Assembly: GCA_005518185.1 (NCBI GenBank)
Contig: RKSN01000003.1
Span: 1 to 64,000, forward strand
Length of the DNA stretch: 64,000 nucleotides
Source of the DNA: Chakrabartia godavariana
Lineage (GTDB): Bacteria > Pseudomonadota > Alphaproteobacteria > Sphingomonadales > Sphingomonadaceae
Direction: 5' to 3'
In this document: positions 61,109 to 64,000 of the stretch, in pieces
Position numbering within the stretch: the stretch's first letter is position 1
Layout: each line of letters opens with the position of its first letter
Notes under the pieces: model-generated
Told to the model about the DNA's origin: nothing
Databases searched by the model: none
What the model saw: the letters and a program-made list of their open reading frames with translations, nothing else
Position numbers and translations under genes: made by a program

Positions 61109-61633
61109 TTAACCCTCAGCCTTGTCTTCGGCCGGTGCTTCTTCAGCGGCAGCTTCAGCAGCGGGGGCTTCTTCGGCAGCGGCTTCAGAGGCAGGGGCCT
61201 CTTCAGCGGCAGCTTCTTCAGCCGGAGCTTCTTCGGCCGGGGCCGCGGCAGCAGCAGCGGCTTCTTCAGCAGCAGCCTTGGCCGCTTCTTCCGCGTCGAT
61301 GATCTTCTGCGCACGCTCTTCTGCGCGCTCCTTGGCCTTTTCGCCCGGTTCCGCCTTCTTCGGGTTCAGGCGGGCAGCACGTTCCTTGAGGCCAGCGGCA
61401 TCGAGGAAACGGGCAACGCGGTCGGTCGGCTGCGCGCCAACGCCCAGCCAGTGCTTCAGGCGGTCCGCATTCAGCGTGACGCGGTTGGCGTCGTCCTTGG
61501 CGAGCATCGGGTTGTAGGTGCCGACCTTTTCGATGAAGGCGCCATCGCGCGGCGCGCGGGCGTCAGCAACGACGATGCGGTAATAGGGACGCTTCTTGGA
61601 ACCGCCACGCGACAAACGAATAGAAACTGCCAT
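61109..61633 (-). CDS. rpsP: 30S ribosomal protein S16 with repeat-rich acidic tail
   Basis: Residues 1-80 are standard S16: [54 protein letters not shown] and [15 protein letters not shown]. The protein is 174 residues, about twice the usual 80-90. A charged helix ([20 protein letters not shown]) follows and then an Ala/Glu tail with three copies of the 10-residue unit [10 protein letters not shown]. Alphaproteobacterial S16 often has an extended tail, but the exact repeat is notable. It lies 47 bases after ffh. Confidence 0.95.
   Translation of the reverse strand: MAVSIRLSRGGSKKRPYYRIVVADARAPRDGAFIEKVGTYNPMLAKDDANRVTLNADRLKHWLGVGAQPTDRVARFLDAAGLKERAARLNPKKAEPGEKAKERAEERAQKIIDAEEAAKAAAEEAAAAAAAPAEEAPAEEAAAEEAPASEAAAEEAPAAEAAAEEAPAEDKAEG
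61124..61213 (-). repeat. three tandem 30-base repeats in the rpsP tail
   Basis: Residues 141-170 of S16 read as three units: [20 protein letters not shown] and [10 protein letters not shown]. The matching DNA is a GC-rich 30-base tandem repeat, prone to gain or loss of units. Confidence 0.8.
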
Positions 61634-61680
61634 TTTATCTTCCTTCCAAATCTAAACTCAAACCTGCGGCCCGAAGGCCA

Positions 61681-63138
61681 TCATTTCTTCTTCAACAAAT
61701 TCTCGAACCCCGGCGGCAAATTGGGCATCCCGCCGCCTGCAGCGCCTGCGCCCGGCATGCCGGGAAGGCCGCCGCCGCCCAGAAGGCCACCCAGACCGCC
61801 GCCCTTGCCGAACAGCGCGCCCAGACCCTTCATCCCGCCCATCTTGCGGATCTTCTTCATGGCGGTGGACATTTCCTGATGCATTTTCAGGAGCTTGTTC
61901 ACTTCCTGCACGGTCGTGCCGGACCCATTGGCAATGCGGATCTTGCGCTTGGCCTGCAGCAGCTCGGGCTTGGCACGCTCCTTCTTGGTCATGGACGAGA
62001 TCATCGCATCCATGCGGACAAGAATGCGGTCATCAATGCCCGACTGCGCCATGGCGCCCTGCATCTTCTTCATGCCCGGGAGCATGCCTGCCAGCGCACC
62101 AAGGCCGCCCATGCGCTGCATCTGCTGCAGCTGGGCGCGCAGATCGTTCATGTCGAACTGACCCTTGGCCATCTTGGCCGCAAGCGCTTCGGCTTCGTCC
62201 TGCTGGATCGTCTCGGCGGCCCGCTCCACAAGGCTGACGACATCGCCCATGCCAAGGATGCGACCCGCGACGCGGCCGGGATGGAACACGTCCAGCCCAT
62301 CCAGCTTTTCGCCGGTGCCGACGAACTTGATCGGCTTGCCCGTGACGGCGCGCATCGAAAGCGCCGCACCGCCGCGGGCATCGCCATCCATGCGCGTCAG
62401 GATGACGCCGGTCAGCGCGACCTGTTCGGAGAAGTTCTTGGCGACGTTGACCGCGTCCTGACCCGTCAGGCTGTCGACAACGAGCAGCGTTTCCGCCGGG
62501 CTCGCCACATCTGCCACGGCCTTCATTTCGGCCATCAGCTGCGCGTCGACATGGAGTCGGCCCGCCGTATCGAGCATCAGGACGTCATAGCCCTGGAGCT
62601 TTGCGGCCTGCATGGCGCGCTTGGCGATATCGACCGGCTGCTGCCCCGCGACGATCGGCAGCGTTGCAACGCCCGTCTGCTCGCCAAGGATCGCCAGCTG
62701 TTCCTGTGCGGCAGGACGATTGACGTCGAGCGAAGCCATCAGGACCTTCTTGCGGTCCTTTTCGGTCAGGCGCTTCGCGATCTTCGCCGTGGACGTCGTC
62801 TTACCGGAGCCCTGCAGACCGACCATCATGATGATGGCGGGCGGCGTCACGGCGAGGTCGAGCTCGCTCGCCTCGCTGCCGAGCATCTCGACGAGCGCGT
62901 CGTTGACGATCTTGACGACCTGCTGGCCTGGCGTGATCGACTTCAGGACCGACTGGCCGACGGCCTGTTCGGTCACTTTGTCTATGAAGGTGCGGACAAC
63001 CGGAAGCGCAACGTCAGCTTCAAGGAGCGCGATGCGGACTTCGCGCATCGCTTCGCGGACATCCGATTCGTTGAGCGCACCACGGCCGCGCAGACGGTCA
63101 AAGACGCCGCCAAGCCTTTCGCTCAAACTTTCGAACAT
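61681..63138 (-). CDS. ffh: signal recognition particle protein Ffh
   Basis: A 485-residue SRP GTPase. N domain MFESLSERLGGVFDRLRGRG; GTPase G1 GLQGSGKTTSTAKIAKRL, G3 MLDTAGRLHVDAQL, and TRMDGDARGGAALS followed by GKPIKFVGTGEKLDGLDVFH; the Met-rich M domain for signal-sequence and 4.5S RNA binding has GSGTTVQEVNKLLKMHQEM; the tail is Gly/Pro/Met rich (GLLGGGGLPGMPGAGAAGGG). First gene of the ffh-rpsP-rimM segment; the 250 bases upstream are the divergent promoter region with no other clear gene. Confidence 0.97.
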   Translation of the reverse strand: MFESLSERLGGVFDRLRGRGALNESDVREAMREVRIALLEADVALPVVRTFIDKVTEQAVGQSVLKSITPGQQVVKIVNDALVEMLGSEASELDLAVTPPAIIMMVGLQGSGKTTSTAKIAKRLTEKDRKKVLMASLDVNRPAAQEQLAILGEQTGVATLPIVAGQQPVDIAKRAMQAAKLQGYDVLMLDTAGRLHVDAQLMAEMKAVADVASPAETLLVVDSLTGQDAVNVAKNFSEQVALTGVILTRMDGDARGGAALSMRAVTGKPIKFVGTGEKLDGLDVFHPGRVAGRILGMGDVVSLVERAAETIQQDEAEALAAKMAKGQFDMNDLRAQLQQMQRMGGLGALAGMLPGMKKMQGAMAQSGIDDRILVRMDAMISSMTKKERAKPELLQAKRKIRIANGSGTTVQEVNKLLKMHQEMSTAMKKIRKMGGMKGLGALFGKGGGLGGLLGGGGLPGMPGAGAAGGGMPNLPPGFENLLKKK

Positions 63139-63390
63139 GCGTTCGCTCCATCAAATAGCCCAAACAGAAGACGCCGGCGGACGAAAACTCGTCGGCCAGC
63201 GTACGCCCTTGGGCGGCCAATTTTGTGCTTTTCAGTGTGGAAAGCGAGTGCGCCCTAGCCGATTCCCGCCGCGTGGTCAATCTGCGACCCGGATGCGTCC
63301 TGCCGAAACCCAAGCTCAAAGGCGGACTTAACGCGATCTTCATGCTTTGTCCGCATCAACTGCACGCTGAAACGGCATGTGCAAGGGGGC

Positions 63391-64000
63391 ATGAGCTCGG
63401 TGTCTGAAGTCATCCAGCGGGAAAAGTCCGCATCCAATTCCATCGCAAAGGCCGCCGGCCGCGATATCGTCATGGGCGGCATCATGGTGGCCGCGATCGT
63501 CCTGTTCGCAGGCACCGGCTCCAGCGCCATGATCAGCGCGTTCCGCACGCTCATCGGGCAGAACGGCCATTCGGACAATGTGCTCGTCGTCGCGCTCCTG
63601 CTCAACATTGCGCTGATCCTCTTTGGCTGGCGCCGCTATATCGACCTGCAGAATGAGGTCGAGGAACGCACGGCGGCCGAAGAGCGCGCGCAGATCCTCG
63701 CAATGCGCGATCCGCTGACCGGCTTTCACAACCGCCGCTCGCTCGCCGAGCAGGGCGCCGAAATGCTGGCCCGCGCCGGCAAGCGCGGCAAGCAGCTCGC
63801 GATGCTGATGCTCGACCTTGACCATTTCAAGAACGTCAACGATATCCATGGCCATGCCGTTGGCGATGGCCTGCTGCGCGCGGTCGCCGCCGAGATCACC
63901 AAGCTGATGCCGCCCAATGCGCTCGCCGCCCGTCTGGGCGGGGATGAATTTGCCGTCGCCTTCGTCTTCGACGTCGCCAACCCCGAAGTTGTCGACCGCA
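63391..64000 (+). CDS. membrane GGDEF protein (diguanylate cyclase), cut by the window end
   Basis: The frame opens at ATG 63391 after GCAAGGGGGC and stays open to the last base. Two helices (MGGIMVAAIVLFAGTGSSAM at about residues 31-50 and VLVVALLLNIALILFGWRRY at about 77-96) precede a coiled region and a GGDEF domain: MRDPLTGFHNRRSLAEQGAE, MLMLDLDHFKNVNDIHGHAV and ARLGGDEFAVAF. The active-site GGDEF is intact; the RxxD inhibitory position reads PNAL, so no I-site. What follows (for instance an EAL domain) is outside the window. Confidence 0.88.
   Translation, partial: MSSVSEVIQREKSASNSIAKAAGRDIVMGGIMVAAIVLFAGTGSSAMISAFRTLIGQNGHSDNVLVVALLLNIALILFGWRRYIDLQNEVEERTAAEERAQILAMRDPLTGFHNRRSLAEQGAEMLARAGKRGKQLAMLMLDLDHFKNVNDIHGHAVGDGLLRAVAAEITKLMPPNALAARLGGDEFAVAFVFDVANPEVVDR

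Noticed and set aside
63122-63135. GAAC-ATGC-GTTC dyad near the ffh start as an SOS box
   Set aside because: Spacing and orientation do not match GTTC-N7-GTTC, and it overlaps the first codons of ffh.
1-64000. tRNA, rRNA, CRISPR arrays, prophage or transposase genes
   Set aside because: None was recognised by reading both strands. A covariance-model scan was not possible, so a missed small RNA cannot be excluded.

Overview
This is a dense, high-GC stretch of bacterial chromosome with about 65 protein genes, short intergenic gaps and many ATGA or GTGA overlaps. Several features point to an alphaproteobacterium, most likely of the order Sphingomonadales: a LexA-type GAAC-N7-GAAC box in front of imuA-imuB-dnaE2, a MucR-family regulator, a TonB-dependent receptor beside a TPR-sulfotransferase, the hisG-hisD-nusB order, and repeated intergenic palindromes containing CTGAGCTTGTCGAAG. 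This is inference from gene content; no rRNA is present. I saw no tRNA, rRNA, CRISPR array, insertion-sequence transposase or prophage, and no gene-free gap over 300 bases.

Layout. 1-6.6 kb: a GST-like gene with a disrupted 5' end, a START-like protein, a J-domain protein, BolA, pirin, an epoxide-hydrolase-like protein, an LtrA-family membrane protein broken by one in-frame TGA, and a DUF2332 protein. 6.7-12.2 kb: hisG-hisD-nusB, a membrane GGDEF/EAL protein with eroded EAL residues, and galU. 12.2-18.1 kb: the SOS mutagenesis cassette imuA-imuB-dnaE2 with its operator, followed by a 41-residue membrane protein. 18.1-26.3 kb: a lower-GC lipoprotein, an amino-acid permease, a TonB receptor, a TPR-sulfotransferase and the (p)ppGpp enzyme Rsh. 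26.4-42.6 kb: a conserved housekeeping run on the plus strand (FabH-like, NifU, nitroreductase, tsaB, rimI, mucR, fur, plsC, miaB, phoH, ybeY, corC, lnt, metK, trmB), interrupted between corC and lnt by three accessory genes. 42.6-56.4 kb: two sugar-dehydrogenase-like or unknown exported proteins, nuclease, peroxiredoxin, AMP nucleosidase, SDR, a phosphate-uptake pair (pit and a DUF47 gene read in frame with a Nudix domain), an M2 peptidase, hydrolases and asd. 56.6-63.1 kb: the ffh-rpsP-rimM-trmD-rplS translation operon on the minus strand, split between rimM and trmD by a serine hydrolase, a small membrane protein, a VapBC toxin-antitoxin pair and an ACP-like protein. A diguanylate cyclase gene runs off the right edge.

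Most interesting points: (i) the essential genes trmD and rplS sit directly downstream of, and are coupled by start/stop overlaps to, a VapBC module with its own repeated operator; (ii) a Nudix domain with a degenerate box runs without a stop codon into the DUF47 partner of the Pit phosphate transporter; (iii) two otherwise conserved housekeeping operons each carry an accessory insert; (iv) the GGDEF/EAL protein has lost two EAL catalytic positions and the inhibitory site; (v) the SOS box abuts the imuA start codon; (vi) ribosomal protein S16 carries an acidic tail made of 10-residue tandem repeats.
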